Source: Agrocybe praecox (taxonomy: Eukaryota; Basidiomycota; Agaricomycetes; Agaricales; Agrocybaceae). From it: DNA of 64,000 nt. A program made the position numbers and the translations under genes. The notes under the pieces are model-generated. The model did no database searches, was not told the origin of the DNA, and saw only the letters and a list, made by a program, of their open reading frames with translations. Shown one piece after another: positions 21,276 to 31,664 of this stretch; the first letter of the stretch is position 1; every line of letters starts with the position of its first letter. The stretch covers positions 2,109,945-2,173,944 of the forward strand of contig OZ024852.1 of assembly GCA_964017145.1 (NCBI GenBank), written 5' to 3'.

Positions 21276-22383
21276 TATGCAACACTTATTCGCATGTTCG
21301 GTGCTCCCAACGGACTCTGCTCATCAATAACTGAAAACAAGCACATCAAGGCCGTCAAAAAGCCTTACCGGCGATCCAATCGATACAAAGCCCTTGGCCA
21401 AATGGTTGTCACTAATCAGCGCATTGATAAGCTGGCGGCATTGCGTCTCGAATTTACCAAACGAGGGATGTTAGAAGGATCTGGCTTGCCTGAAGATTTT
21501 GTAACTTCAACCTTAGATCCACCACTGGCCATGCAGTATCTACCTGCAACTGTCACCACACCGGATCCTGAGGGAGACATTGGCGCAGTCAATGACCCGG
21601 AATCTCAGTCGGAAATCAAGCTGCCTAGCTGTCACGGTGAGTGTTAATTCCGTTATATCAACAGGTTTTATTTATTAAAATCACCATTATAATTAGTGCG
21701 CCGTGTGCCAAACAGGATTGGTGGCCTCGCACGTTACCTTGGTCATCCACGTCTGCCACAGCTTCTTCAGCGGTTCATATACCACCAGACTCATCTGAGC
21801 TCTAGCGGGGGGCCTGGAGAACAGTGCATCGTGGATCAAGACCACAAGTTGCCACCTGATATCAGCAACGTCCTGGTACGTTTGTACACATCGGCGCGCG
21901 CGGTGTACCACGCACCAAGTGATCTATCGGGGCTCAGAGGTCTTCATCGGGATTCGGGAAGCCCTACGTGCGACCAAGTCCTGGTATGATACGGGCCCTC
22001 GATATGATTGTGTCTTTATTCAGGACGAGGATTTTGCTGAAGACAATGGCATTGATGAGGCTGGGTTCAAGGGCCTTCTTGTTGCGCGCGTCTTTGCCTT
22101 CCTAATAAGGCATAAAGGTATAGTTTATCCATGCGCCCTTATTCAGTGGTTCTCCAGTATTGGAGATTCACCATGACCTATAACTGGGATGTGGAAGGTT
22201 AAGCCAGATTTCGAGCGGCGCGATCACACCTATGGTACTCGCCGTAGGTTAGAGGTGGTGCATCTCAAGAGTATCATGCGTGGCGCACATCTTATTGGCA
22301 TTTCTTCTAATAACCTTCTCCCCCGCTCGCGTGAATTCAATTTCACCAGATCCCTTGATTCATTTTGTTGTCATTCAATTTGA
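21255..22383 (+). pseudogene. Plavaka (CACTA-like) transposase, C-terminal remnant
   Basis: The frame VHYATLIRMFGAPNGLCSSI..TENKHIKAVKKPYRRSNRY..LGQMVVTNQRIDKLAALR is the diagnostic C-terminal block of basidiomycete Plavaka transposases. After an intron (21642-21696) come LARYLGHPRLPQLLQRFIY, VYHAPSDLSGLRGLHRD, RYDCVFIQDEDF, ARVFAFLIRHKGIVYPCALI and RGAHLIGISSNNLLPRSREF. A frameshift follows LHRD and an in-frame stop follows IGDSP. The catalytic N-terminal two thirds is absent; the 5' edge is fused to the DUF6532-like gene. No CACTA terminal repeats were found nearby. Confidence 0.8.
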
Positions 22384-22511
22384 CTGAGTCTGCATGGATC
22401 CGTGCTGGAATTGTGCTGGAAGGCAATATTCTGTTCGGGTACGTCGCCCCTCTCTGTCTTTTGTTCTTGAATACTACCGTAAAACTTCTTGATTAACCTC
22501 TTATTTTACAG

Positions 22512-22696
22512 GATCTCTGGACCCATACGGATAACGGAACCGCTGTTCGAAGCTTTACAGCACACAACGTACCAGCTCATGGAGTTATGGCGTTGCTCCT
22601 GAAGGATGCCGGCGACGAACCTGCAGGGACTCAACCTCCTTGTGCGAGAATGGATTGGTGTATGGCAGAGAACGGCACTCGCGTTGCTGGAAAATG
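22512..22696 (+). pseudogene. GH27 alpha-galactosidase-like C-terminal scrap
   Basis: After an intron-like TTTTACAG the frame reads DLWTHTDNGTAVRSFTAHNV, then PAHGVMALLLKDAG and CARMDWCMAENGTR. DLW..G..FTA..VPAHG is the usual end of the C-terminal beta domain in GH27 enzymes, and the Cys-containing tail fits basidiomycete members. No catalytic barrel lies upstream. Assignment is by pattern only. Confidence 0.4.
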
Positions 22697-23209
22697 AATG
22701 GACAAATCCTGAGGCCTGACCTTTGTCGATTCCTGTATGCTTCGTGTGATTGGAAACGTGTGATGTAGGGTTGAGTTACCTCTAATCATTATCCGTTGTA
22801 TAATACAGAAACCTTACTATTTCCGAAATATTACACGATTGCTTCTTTCTATGTAAATAAGTATGTAGACCATCACGCCATGAAATAGCCTTTTGAATCC
22901 CAATTTACTACAATATTACATTTGAATGTGGCTAAATATAAAAGAAGGTACGAAAGTGAGGAAAGTGAGGAAAAGTGTTTTAAAAAGTGATAAAAAAAGT
23001 GGAAGTGTTGTGAAGTGGAAGTGGAAGTGCTGATAGTGTTACGTGTAAGTGCCAGAGGGTGTAGTTTTGCTGATGCAGTTCCAGCATAGTCATCAATATA
23101 AAATGCGACATGAATCTCATCTATATCCTGGAGGAAGGCAGCAAGCAGAAGATGGAAGGAATCATGACATGTCCACCACAGCAATGAGGAGAAGCATGAT
23201 TTTCATCAC
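22697..23209. other. Gene-free stretch left of duplication copy 2
   Basis: No supported gene. It contains purine-rich simple sequence at 22950-23035 (repeated AAGTGAGG and GTGGAAGTG units). A plus-strand phrase near 23090-23210 (ATGCGACATGAATCTC...) is open but has no recognised motif. Confidence 0.45.
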
Positions 23210-24157
23210 AAGCATCTTTGATTACAATTTGATTATCTAGTAGAAAATAAAAATAGAATGTTGACGTTGAAACGTTGAGGTGTGATCACAGTAACACGGT
23301 GTGACATAACAAATATACCTTCCAAATTTGGACTCTACAGTCTTACCGTCTTACTAGAACGACGTTTGCTAGTCGCACATCCCTATATGCTCTTCTCTAT
23401 GCTATTTAAATCTCCATAACTTCTCAAACCTTTCTGTCTGCTTGTGTGATGGCGATCGTGCGTCGACTGGAGGTTCTCCGCTCGTCGCATGATTCGTTCG
23501 CACATAACCTGTCTTGGGATCTTTCCAATATCGATGGTGAGTATCCTTTTTACCTTCCCTCTTTCCATGTTACTTACGTTCTCACCTTCTAGTATATCGA
23601 TCACAATTTTGATGTTGGATTACAACAGAGGAGACAACTATCCGGTTCCTCCAGGGGATGGAAGTCATTCAACAAGTTCTTCGCTCGACCCCAAAGTGCT
23701 TCCAATTGCTGGACCCGACAACGTATCCCGATCCGTTTGGCTTTAAACTCGAGAGGTTCTTGGATGCATCCGGAAATCTCAACGACAATGATGGGGTCTT
23801 AGGATTTGGGCGAAGGGTCTCGAGATCCTTTCAATATCGATCGTGAGTGTGCCCCAACCGTTGCTCATTCTCAGTTGTTTACCTTGTTTTCATTCAGTAT
23901 ATCAACTAGGAAACCCCATTATCATTCCCATCTCGACTGTCTGCGTATCTAGCCACACTATTCCTCCATTTATCCATAATCTGCATGATTTATGCAACCG
24001 TCGTCGGGGGACGCATGTACAACACCACGCCTATGCGCCAACACGTAGTCCCCGACACAGAGCGCACCAGCACCTCCAAGCTTATCCTCTAGACACCAGT
24101 AACAACGGGCAAATGTTGAACCGTATTCCCTTCTTCCGGTGGTCGATTGGTTTGGCC
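23210..24157 (+). repeat. Segmental duplication, copy 2 (partner 919-1866)
   Basis: It matches copy 1 at a constant offset of 22,291 bp. In this copy the right end runs on in frame into OPT transporter sequence, so this is probably the source and copy 1 the derivative. The left junctions share CATCTTTGA and a similar upstream TCACAA. Confidence 0.9.
23621..23843 (+). pseudogene. Cytochrome P450 C-terminal fragment (inside duplication copy 2)
   Basis: Identical to the fragment at 1330-1552: PERF-type motif, then GFGRR without the heme cysteine. Here too it is placed just before OPT sequence, so the P450/OPT junction predates the duplication. Confidence 0.75.
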
Positions 24158-25450
24158 ACCAGCACCGTCATGAGCTGCGCCATCCTCGCCACTCTCTTCC
24201 ACATGAACGTCGACGAAGCCATCCTCTCTCTCCTCCTCGGCTTCATCTTTTCCTTCATTGGCGTCCAATCGTCCGGGCACACCGACGTCAACCCGTCTCG
24301 ACCGTCGCGAAGGCCTCCCAGCTCATCTTCGGTGGTATCTCCAAGGGCACCGGGCTCGCACAGAAACCCGCGCAGACGCTTAACATGGCCGCTGGTGTCG
24401 TCACTGCTGGATCTGCTACTCAGGCCTCTGATATGACTGGAGATCTGAAGACTGGTCGCCTCCTCCGTGCCAAGTCGAGAATCAGTTCATCGGTTAGCTC
24501 TGTGGCTCTGTTGTTTCGATTTTCTTGAACTCTGGACCGTTCATCTTCTTCATTAAGGTGTCTCTTTGCATTATGTATGTATCGTGTGTGCTGTACTTGT
24601 TGAGACAAATGCTGAACACTTTTGCACAGTGATGATACGATCGATACTTGCACGTACGGTGCTCCTTCCGTGTCTCCCTGATCTGCTGTTGCTATTGCTG
24701 TGACCAGCCCTAAGCTTTGTACGTGTTATATTTGTGAATTTTGGTATACCAGTCGCTGATATGTATACTATATCACTTCTCTAGCTATCCCCTCCTCTCC
24801 TCAGCTAGTGTCGCTTCTCTCATCGTCAAGAAGTTCTGGATCCCCAAGAAATACTGGCCCTACATTCCTAACTGGGTGAGTTTTTTTTTCATTCCAAATT
24901 ACATCTATCCCACATTATATTCCTTCTTGCGGCATTGCTAAATGTTTTTTCTTTCTTACCTCCTTAGAACGTCATCGGTCTCGCGTTCGTCGTTCCCCAA
25001 GTGTACTACTCCATTGCCATGGCTATCGGATCTTCCTTCAACTACTTCTGCGCTCTCCATAACCCCGTTGGATTCGGCATGTACATGTTCGCTGTTTCTG
25101 TACGTCACCCTTATGCGTTTTGTTTTGGCTTCGTGATCTTAACTGTTTGTTGACTGACACGCGCTTTTTTATAGGCCGGTATGCTTGCTGGAGAAGGTCT
25201 CGGTGGTGTGTTCCAGGCTATCCTCGCCATCATGTGTGTTAATGGAACCAGTGAGTTTCTCGGGTCTTCCCCCCGTGTCTACCTACTCATATTATCTCTC
25301 TTTCTAACTACTTCATCAGAATTCGGTACTGCCATTGGCTGCCCCGATACATCGTCATGCAATGTACGATACCAATCATGCCTATCCCCAAGCGCTCAAC
25401 CAACAAATATGTCGGTATCTTCCTCGGATACGCTTCTTGAAGGTGTCTAG
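24110..25450 (+). pseudogene. OPT-family oligopeptide/metal-chelate transporter, decayed
   Basis: Membrane-spanning segments in OPT order: NRIPFFRWSIGLATSTVMSC, LLLGFIFSFIGVQSSGHTDV, ASQLIFGGISKGTG, NMAAGVVTAGSATQASDMTG, DLKTGRLLRAKSR, SIFLNSGPFIFFIK, then after introns IPKKYWPYIPNW, NVIGLAFVVPQVYYSIAMAI and AGMLAGEGLGGVFQAILAIM. The TGDLKTG and GHTDVNP blocks are typical of the family, which imports peptides or metal chelates across the plasma membrane or vacuole. One base is missing after HTDVNP (about 24292), giving a frameshift, and a TAG stands where a residue is expected before the LCGSVVSIF segment (about 24497). The N-terminal half is missing. Confidence 0.75.
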
Positions 25451-26155
25451 TACGTCCGTCCACCAACAGAAGTTGTCCATCACGATTTGAAGCTCGAGAA
25501 TCTCTTCCTAAACCGCAGCAGGAGTAACATTATCACCGAGCTCGTTTTCTGAGGACCAATGGGTAGTCGAACGCGCTTGGGAAGGCGGTTGAGGATCTGG
25601 AGAAGCATGCGATAGAGCAGCGTCAGCTGAAGATGATCGCGTATCAGCACAGATGAGGCACCAAGCATACACTCCTCAAGGTGGTGGATCTGGGCCACAA
25701 CGGGCGGGTGGAAGCGGCAGTAGAAATGTGAATGTCGCACACACTCTCCAGGGTGCAGGGTCATCATCCAGAAGGCGCAGAGCAAGAGGTCCACGTCATC
25801 ACTGCCGTTTCGTCAATTATCACCACCTCCGTCGCTGGTCAGACCGGGTCGAATTGTACCCAAGTCCACTCGCACAAGCAAACCATCGGTGTCGGTGAAT
25901 AATAGATACAAATAATTAGAGAGGGGACAAATAATATGCAGATGACACGCTCATGCGAAAGGACATGGAATATAAGTAGGAAGGGTAAAACAACTTTACG
26001 ATAGAAATTACATGCTATTTATATTGGATTATTTGTTGTGAGCACTGAACAAAGTGTAACTTGCTTGTGAGCCATGCTGACATGTCAAAATGTGGGTCCG
26101 TCGCATACGATAGTTTTTCCCACGGTTTTCTGCAAAAAACATTCCTGCTTCGTTC
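25451..26155. other. Region between the OPT pseudogene and the TET/JBP-like gene
   Basis: Short open phrases such as VEDLEKHAIEQRQLKMIAYQ (25585-25650) hint at one more gene scrap, but stops follow at once and no family is recognised. 25900-26155 is AT-rich and probably contains the promoter of the next gene; no TATA box is clear. Confidence 0.35.
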
Positions 26156-29100
26156 TTGCTTCGTTCAAGTCCTGTCGCCCCTCGCACATACTCGCCTCCC
26201 ATCTTGTTTGTCATGCCCTTCATTTGGCTCTCCGAGTGCAACATTCAGCTATTACTCGCTGCAACCGAATGGTACCACAATGATGTTCAGAGCAACGACC
26301 AGTCGATACTCATAGAAGATATACAATCCATCCTCCTTGAAAATCTCCCCGGATATCCGAATAACGACGACAATGTCCTGCGAGCAGGGAGGGTACAGCA
26401 ATTACCACAACACGACCTGGAAGAGACCTTGTTGGAAGTAGGTGGGGCAGATGTGAATCCTGGTATCATGGTATGTCATTTACATTTCTATGGAGTTTTA
26501 CTGGTATTTTTAACAATAATGCGATAGATGACTACCAACAGGAACATAGAGCAATTTGGGAGATCTGCGGATACACTTACGCCACCCATAGGATCCCATG
26601 AATCACACGCTATGTCAAACAACGACGAAGGTACGTAATGATGATGATTCTTTAGGCGCTGTGATCCTGACGTATCATATATTACAGAAAGTGATTCTGC
26701 AATCAATTCTGGCGACGATGCCATGTCTGGCGGAACCTGCCGTCTCAGGTCTCAGACGCTGTACGAAGAGGAGCTGGAAGGAGAGGCATCTATTGTCATG
26801 CCGTCCAAAAAACGCGCCACAATGAGTGGCAATGAAGGTACATAACTATTCTTTTTTTAGATGCCGTGGTGCTGACATCATATGTGGCAGAATCATCTTC
26901 AGAAAGCGATTCTGGCCACGACACCACGTCCAACCGCATCCGCCGCCCTATGGTTACGGCTTTCAATAAACGCGCTATAATGAGCGACGAAGACGGTGCG
27001 TAATGATCCTTCTTTAGGAGCTGTAATGCTGATATATTGTATGACCAGAACACCATTCTGCACTCCAGTCTGACAACGACACCAACGACGCCACTTCTAT
27101 TAGCACCCGCCTTCTCAGGTCTCAGACGCTGTACGAAGAAGAACTCGAAGCAGAGGCATCTATTGTCATGCTGTCCAAAAAACGCGCCACAGTGAGTGGC
27201 AATGAAGGTACATAACTATTTTTGTAGACGCCATGGTGCTGACATATCATATGTGGCAGAATCATCTTCAGAAAGCGATTCTGGCCACGACACCACGTCT
27301 AACCGCATCCGCCGCCCTATGGTTATGGCTTTCAATAAATGTGTTATAATGAGCAACGACAACAGTGCGTAATAATACTTCTTTAGGCGCTGTGATGCTG
27401 ACATATTGTATGACCAGAACACTATTCTGCACTCCAGCCTGACAACAACACCAACGACGCCGCTTCTATTAGCACCCGCTGTCTCAGGTCTCAGACGCTG
27501 TACGAAGAAGAGCTCGAAGGAGAGGCAGCTGCAGTCATACCTTCCAACAAATCCAACAAAAGCGCTATCATGTGCAACGATGAAGGTAGCAACGACGCCG
27601 CGTCTGACCGCATCCGCCGCCCTATGGTTACGGCTTCCAATAAACACGTTATAATGGGCGACGACGATGGTGCGTAACGATCCTTCTTTAGGCGCTGTAT
27701 CTTCTTTAGACGCCGTGATGCTTACATATTGTATGTTACAGCATTGCTTTCTGCAACGGATTTTGACGACGTCGTCATGTCCGGAGGCGCCCAGCGCCTC
27801 AGGTCCGAAGCCTTACCCAAACGTAAAACAAAGAAAGGTATGGGATATTCCATGTCTATATTTTGTACGCTGATTATCTTTGGCTTAGACTTTGGAACAA
27901 GTGCTATAGCAGGTGATGCTCGAAGCGGTGCTTCCATGAAAACGCTTTCCTCAAAGCGCAAGCAAGCCGATTCAGAAGACATAACAGATGGCATAAATGG
28001 TGAATACACCGATTCATCGATTTACACTCGATATACTCATTACCTCTTTTTGATTATAATTATAGCAAAACATCAAAAGCTTTGGGAAGAAATAGATCCA
28101 GCTTTTGCGTCTGAAAATCTTGCGCCTACCATTCGTAATAATCTGCTAGGGATTTTGTCAGAAAGTGTTATCGAACGGGTCATGGGAGAATTCTCTTCTT
28201 CCGTAGACAAGGTAATGAAAGGAGATATTTGGAAGCTAGAAGCAGGGGTTACTTCTACCAGTTATGGCCAGACATTGTCATCTGTTGCGGAGCGTTGTGC
28301 TCTGCACGAAAAAGCTGAAGTGGGTTTTAGCTTCCTTGGTATGGTCAACAATATCCACTTTGTTGCCAAACTCAAGTGGTGTGTTTCAGCCCTCGTTTTT
28401 TGTAAAATAAATAAATACGCTAATTCAAATCCAAAGTTTGGAACTTGCCTTTCCTAATCTGAGCAGGCAGGATGTTTTACTTCATCATCTGCCACCCAAC
28501 ACAAATATAAGTTCTTATGAGCGTTGGAAAAGAGGTGGATCAAATTATGCCAAGTTAGCAGAAGCTGGTGCGTTTTTATAAGTGTTGATATGGAATAATT
28601 CATCTTATCAAGCCATCCAGGTTCTATATATTTTCTACTACTTGTCGCAGCTGCGAAAAAGAAAGATTTTATATCTAAGCTACCAGGTGTTGTGATGGAT
28701 AGTATTTGCCAAATAATTTCCAATCCAAATCCGAGTCAGTTATCCATGTCTTCAACTTGTTTTGCACATATTTAAATGTGAAGTCAATTTAGAATCGTCT
28801 CTTGGAAAGCTTGTAATCAAAATCATCATACCTGCTGTCGATAAAATGCGTAACAGATGGCCATTGGTTCTACCATCTCTCTTGGACGCAGCACAGCTTA
28901 CCTATCATGGAATAGCACAATCTGTGGATTGCACGAATGTCTTAGTTAGTGCACGGTACTTTGGTGCACTTCGTTCACGGTATAGTTTTATTTTATTTTT
29001 TGATTTGTTTTTGAGCTTAGCTTTTATATTTAGATCTTTTCGAATTAGCGTGCGGAATGAGGACGTTTGGCGACCTTGTTTTTCATCCATGGAAGAAACT

Positions 29101-30576
29101 ATTCGGCGTTTTCAACTGATTCCTAACTCTATCCAATCAAATTCTAAAGGAGATGAGAATGTCCAACCTCAAGAGAACACAGACATTTTGTCGCCTCTTT
29201 CGCCTCTTTCTGACATGGACGTCTTGATCCAATCAAATTATGGGAGAGATGGGACTGCCCAACCTCAAGAGAACCTGGACATTTTGTCCCCCCTTTCCTC
29301 TCTTTCCTCTCTCTCCTCTCTCTCGTCCCTTTCTGACATGGAAGTCTATATTATTGACACAAATTTTGATCCCAACTTAGGACAAAATCGGAAATTTCCA
29401 GGGCCAAAGAAAAATCCTAAGAAGATTTTTGACTTCACCGAAAAGGAAAGGCAGTGTGTTGAAGATGGTGTCTGGGCTAAAGACCTTGAAGACCTTAAAA
29501 TAAAGGTAAGTATTTTTGATAGTCACTTGTTATTGTTCATTGTCTCATGCTATCTTAATTAGATTCAAGACTTATTAAAAACTGGCAGAAAGCGTGAAGG
29601 AGTATATATTAGATTCAATCCTTCAATACTTGGAAGGTATAATATATCTTTTTTCGTTTTCACACTCATATGATATTTACATTTTACATTCTAGCAAAAC
29701 TCTTCGTATCAATGATAAAAACGGAAACTTTTTGCTCATAGTAGTTCCTTCGATGCCAGATGACATCAAAGATGATCTATGTGATCGTCTTACAGCTATA
29801 TGGCCAAAGGACTTCAAACCTACAAATACGAAAGGAGAACCATGGGACTTTCTTTATCCTAATATTCATTTTACATTATACAACAGATTCGCCACCAAGG
29901 TATTGTATTTTTTTCTTCTTCTTTTTCAAGGCTGATATTATTCTTTATAGGGGGCTGGATCTCCTCAAGATGTCTCTCCTTATCGTCTGAAGAAGAAAAA
30001 AGCTCAGCGTCAGCAAGCTCTTTCTCAATTGATTCCTCGATATTCCAAAGAGACCATCGACAACATGGAGGAATATATTATTTTCAAGGATGTGTTTAAA
30101 GATGTTTTTGGTTGGACCAAAGATACAGTAAGTCTTTTGTTTGATTTTGGTAGTATTTTTATTAAAAAAATCATATGATACAGATGGAAGCCCTTCTTCC
30201 TGAAATCATGAAGGAATTATCCAAATACGTGGATCTGCTTCCAGACTATGAAGTTGCACCCATGGAACCGTTCAGCAGTCTTGTATTAAATCTCAACTGC
30301 TCTACCACCTTCCACAGAGACTACAAAGATTGGCGAGTATGTGGGTTATTAGTGGCTTCTGATTGCATTGGAGGAGATGTTGGTTTCCATGAAATTGGCC
30401 TTGCTATGTCGGCAAGAAATGGTGATTTTGCGGCATTTCCTTCCAATTATGTCAGCCATTTTAATATGGATTTTGATGGAAAGCGAGCCTCTTTTGTCTT
30501 TCATACTGACAAGAGTGCTCAAGATTGGATATCAGATTATAATGGTTGGGGTCACAATAAGGACTTTATTCATTAA
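26156..30576 (+). CDS. TET/JBP-like 2OG-Fe(II) dioxygenase, large multi-exon gene
   Basis: The predicted enzyme would oxidise a base or other substrate with 2-oxoglutarate and Fe(II); fungal TET/JBP proteins oxidise 5-methylcytosine in DNA. The catalytic domain is the last two exons (29945-30576): FSSLVLNLNCSTTFHRDYKD with the HxD iron motif, GGDVGFHEIGLAM, FPSNYVSHFN with the distal His, and KRASFVFHTDK with the Arg that binds 2-oxoglutarate. It ends GWGHNKDFIH. N-terminal to it are KTLRINDKNGNFLLIVVPSM and EPWDFLYPNIHFTLYNRF blocks, a charged linker with two QPQEN..DILSPLS units, a helical middle (WEEIDPAFASENLAPTIRNN) and an N-terminal array of repeated exons. About 17 exons with 50-60 bp introns; no stop or frameshift was noticed in the reading followed. 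The start is uncertain: ATG at 26156 or 26213. Possible substrates other than 5-methylcytosine cannot be excluded. Confidence 0.75.
26695..27680 (+). repeat. Tandemly repeated exon-intron units in the TET/JBP-like gene
   Basis: Two alternating exon types recur: one encoding LRSQTLYEEELEGEASIVM plus a KKRAT patch (about 26750, 27118, 27485), the other SDSGHDTTSNRIRRPMV plus FNKRAIMS (about 26937, 27307, 27617). The period is about 370 bp and includes the introns, which are near copies of each other (GTACATAACTATT, GTGCGTAATGATCC). The last unit is shortened by fusion of two exons (period 310 bp). Basic patches suggest nuclear targeting. Confidence 0.85.
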
Positions 30577-30768
30577 TGAATCGTAATTAGAGTTTGTAGT
30601 CATACTTCTCAGTTTTTGTTTAACAAAGTTTGTTCCATGTTTGACATGTTGAATTTTCACTCCCGTGTTTCATGTTCTATGTTCGCTTTTGCTCACTACC
30701 ACAACTTTCTTCTCTGATTTTATTACTTCTTCCTACATTCTGATTTCATTACTTCCTATTCCTTCAGA
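30577..30768. promoter_or_regulatory. Short intergenic region between two plus-strand genes
   Basis: These 192 bp must hold the terminator of the dioxygenase gene and the promoter of the next. It is pyrimidine-rich (TTCTTCTCTG, ACTTCTTCC), which is common in fungal leaders. No other element is visible. Confidence 0.35.
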
Positions 30769-31464
30769 ATGCCAAACACTAATACTAGAGTGTCAACACA
30801 GAAGCAGGCAAAGGCTCCAAAGTCAACGTCCAAAAGCAAAACCTCTACAAAGACTCGCTCTAGAAATAAAGCCAGTCGTGACTTTACTCCTGATATAGAA
30901 ACATCCAAGGGTTTAATGGAACAAAATAAGAAGGCTGAACAAGCTGCAAAAGCTGCAGAGCAACTCAGAATGCAAGGTGTGTTTTTCTTCTTCTTCTTCA
31001 TACTAAATTTCAATGCTTCCTTTTGATAGGCATACGCAAGAGAAATCAAGACGCTAGGGATAATGAATCCTCAGCTGAATCATCGGAAGATGAGGAGGAC
31101 AGTCCTAGGGCTCAAACTTCAATTGCACCAAGAGCTAAGCGCCCACGCGTTCTGGATGAGGATGAAGCGCACCTGGCAAACTCTCTCAGTCTTGGCCAAG
31201 ATGAAGATGCTTTTCCTCCAGAAGAGCCTGAAGAAGACTTGCCAAGCAAAGGTAATGATGGGTCCAATGCCTCAGAGGAAGACGAAGAAGACAACGAAGA
31301 TGAAGACGAAGAAGATGAAGAGCGGGGACTTAGCATGTTTGCTTCAAACGGGGTTTGGTTTTATATATTCCTTTAACTTTTATATATAACTTACTCTTTT
31401 GTAGATCTTTACACAGGCTTCTGCTGATACCGGTAGCCGAAAGATTGCTTCCAAAAAAAGAACA
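30769..31464 (+). CDS. Unknown nuclear-type acidic/basic protein, 3' end lost in gap
   Basis: The start MPNTNTRVSTQKQAKAPKST gives a Lys/Ser/Thr-rich basic N-terminus, DIETSKGLMEQNKKAEQAAK helix, then after an intron (about 30977-31029) an acidic exon with KRPRVLDEDEA, EEPEEDLPSKG and a long E/D run (31270-31320). A third exon reading IFTQASADTGSRKIASKK starts at about 31405 and is cut by the N run. I recognise similar arrangements in mushroom hypotheticals but know no role. It follows the dioxygenase gene by 192 bp on the same strand, so they may belong to one mobile unit whose right end is in or beyond the gap. Confidence 0.6.
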
Positions 31465-31664
31465 NNNNNNNNNNNNNNNNNNNNNNNNNNNNNNNNNNNN
31501 NNNNNNNNNNNNNNNNNNNNNNNNNNNNNNNNNNNNNNNNNNNNNNNNNNNNNNNNNNNNNNNNNNNNNNNNNNNNNNNNNNNNNNNNNNNNNNNNNNNN
31601 NNNNNNNNNNNNNNNNNNNNNNNNNNNNNNNNNNNNNNNNNNNNNNNNNNNNNNNNNNNNNNNN
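31465..31664. other. Assembly gap (200 N)
   Basis: A run of exactly 200 N. Left of it is the last visible exon of the acidic protein, right of it is LINE copy A already inside the reverse transcriptase linker. A standard-size gap of this kind usually stands for an unknown length. Confidence 0.99.

Noticed and set aside
26029..26244. Minus-strand frame before the TET/JBP-like gene
   Set aside because: No motif, and it overlaps the probable leader of the plus-strand gene.
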